24,103 nucleotides of DNA from the NCBI GenBank assembly GCA_964344785.1, contig CAYFOR010000038.1, positions 1 through 24,103 on the forward strand, given 5' to 3'. The translations under genes were made by a program, and so were the position numbers. The notes below the pieces were generated by a model, which was given only the letters and a program-made list of their open reading frames with translations, was not told the origin of the DNA and ran no database searches. Positions 23,233-24,103 of this stretch are shown one piece after another (positions within the stretch are counted from its first letter, which is position 1; each line of letters begins with the position of its first letter). The DNA comes from Thiopontia sp964344785 (GTDB taxonomy: Bacteria > Pseudomonadota > Gammaproteobacteria > GCF-002020875).

Positions 23233-23286
23233 CAATCCAATCACCAAAACCCAATATCCGATATTGTCGGAGTACTATGGTGGTTC

Positions 23287-23940
23287 CTACTTGTTGGTAA
23301 TGGTCAGGCCATAGAGCACCCAGTTCTGCATGCCGCCTCGAAAATAGTATAGCTTGTCGGCGGGGTAGCCCTCGTTGAGCAGCCCCTGAATGGCTGCCGG
23401 AGATTGTCCACACCACCAGCCATTGCACCAGAGGATGAGCGCCTTGGCATTACTGAAATCCCACGTTCCATCCTCTTTCTCGGTGACATCAAACTTTGAG
23501 AAGGCGTCGGCGATGGTCAGGTCATTCCCGCCCAGCTGTCTGTTCAACTCGCTATAGGGGATATTGATTGAACCGGGGATGGTGCCCTTTTCATACCAGT
23601 TTGGGGTACGGGCATCAATAATGGCACCGGCCTCGACTGCCAGTTCATTGCGCATGAAGTCGATGACCTGGTTGATACTCACTGTCTGTACACCTGGCGC
23701 TGCTGAGATCGGCTGTACACAGAATGGTGGGCAGTTACGATCCGTCCGGGCCCAGTCGTGGCCGACAGCGGCATCCGGGGTCTGGTTGCGTTCAATCACC
23801 ATCTCCTCGCCGTTGTGTTCAACGGTGATCGAGGGTGTTGAGGGAGTAATGTTGATGTGGTCTGCAGAAACCGCCGGTAGCCATGGCGTAACCGTTAAAA
23901 CGAGCAGTAGCGGCAGCATCTGTTTTTTCAGGGATATCAC
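23287..23940 (-). CDS. secreted rhodanese-domain protein
   Basis: Exported protein of 217 residues (signal peptide to about AVSA, residue 26). After a short N-terminal region with CPPFC (Cys 70 and 74) comes a rhodanese domain: VIDFM, IIDARTPNWYEKGTIPGSIN, then the active-site loop LWCNGWWCGQSP with C172 as the expected persulfide-carrying Cys and a second Cys at 177, and YFRGGMQNW. The CNGWWC loop resembles the CxxCW group linked to periplasmic redox systems more than classical thiosulfate sulfurtransferases. It converges on copA 54 bp away. A role in sulfur transfer or thiol redox in the periplasm is inferred. Confidence 0.88.
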   Translation of the reverse strand: MISLKKQMLPLLLVLTVTPWLPAVSADHINITPSTPSITVEHNGEEMVIERNQTPDAAVGHDWARTDRNCPPFCVQPISAAPGVQTVSINQVIDFMRNELAVEAGAIIDARTPNWYEKGTIPGSINIPYSELNRQLGGNDLTIADAFSKFDVTEKEDGTWDFSNAKALILWCNGWWCGQSPAAIQGLLNEGYPADKLYYFRGGMQNWVLYGLTITNK

Positions 23941-24103
23941 GTTTCTTACTCCTGTGATGGATGGTTATCTTGGTACTCTAACATGTTCTGTTATTCAGAA
24001 TGATTTGTATTTGACAGGTCAGTCAGCCACCCTGTTGTGTGGTATGACCCTAGTCTATTCCAATCCATAAATGGCCCTGAACAGAGAGGGTAAGAGTGAG
24101 TTC

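Noticed and set aside
23941..24103. Upstream region of the rhodanese gene searched for the TTACA promoter
   Set aside because: No tandem TTACA or recognisable promoter was found; nothing else was identified in this last stretch.

Overview
The window looks like chromosomal DNA of a sulfur-oxidising gammaproteobacterium, free-living or symbiotic. The housekeeping genes (uvrB, rdgC, lexA, an aspC-type aminotransferase) are of proteobacterial type, rdgC points to Beta/Gammaproteobacteria, and two secreted low-complexity proteins resemble the envelope proteins of periplasmic sulfur globules. This assignment is inferred from gene content alone; no rRNA, tRNA or CRISPR array was seen.

Layout. 1-5.6 kb: a poly-HAMP chemoreceptor, a class I aminotransferase (minus strand) and the excision-repair helicase uvrB. 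5.6-9.2 kb: rdgC, two divergent sulfur-globule-type genes with factor-independent terminators, then lexA divergent from a lone S24 peptidase with no DNA-binding domain. The lexA/S24 gap carries a GTTC-N7-GTTC direct repeat, the alphaproteobacterial kind of SOS box, and LexA has a matching recognition-helix sequence. 9.2-14.2 kb: a 160-bp hairpin-forming repeat followed by a coupled three-gene unit (MMPL/RND transporter, LolA-like periplasmic protein, DUF1302-type outer-membrane protein), which looks like an envelope export system for a hydrophobic substrate.

14.24-15.78 kb: a 1.54-kb segment bounded by about 30-bp imperfect inverted repeats and a 6-bp TTTTAA direct repeat. It has no recognisable transposase and carries a four-helix membrane protein plus a SlyA/MarR regulator. 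Two perfect SlyA-type operators (TTAGCAAGCTAA) lie in its promoter. It looks like a mobilised self-regulated gene pair.

15.8-23.3 kb: a metal (probably copper) response locus. One operon encodes a small HMA metal chaperone, an OmpR-type response regulator and its histidine kinase. A second encodes a broken cytochrome c remnant, a DUF4399 protein, three monoheme c-type cytochromes and a CPC-type copper ATPase. A divergent pair encodes an HMA-like protein and a SHOCT protein. The promoters of the two operons share the same spaced elements (TTACA-N5-TTACA, AGACAT, TTACA, -10) at identical offsets, so the two-component system probably drives both itself and the cytochrome/CopA operon. The window ends with a secreted rhodanese-type protein (minus strand) and about 160 bp in which nothing was recognised.
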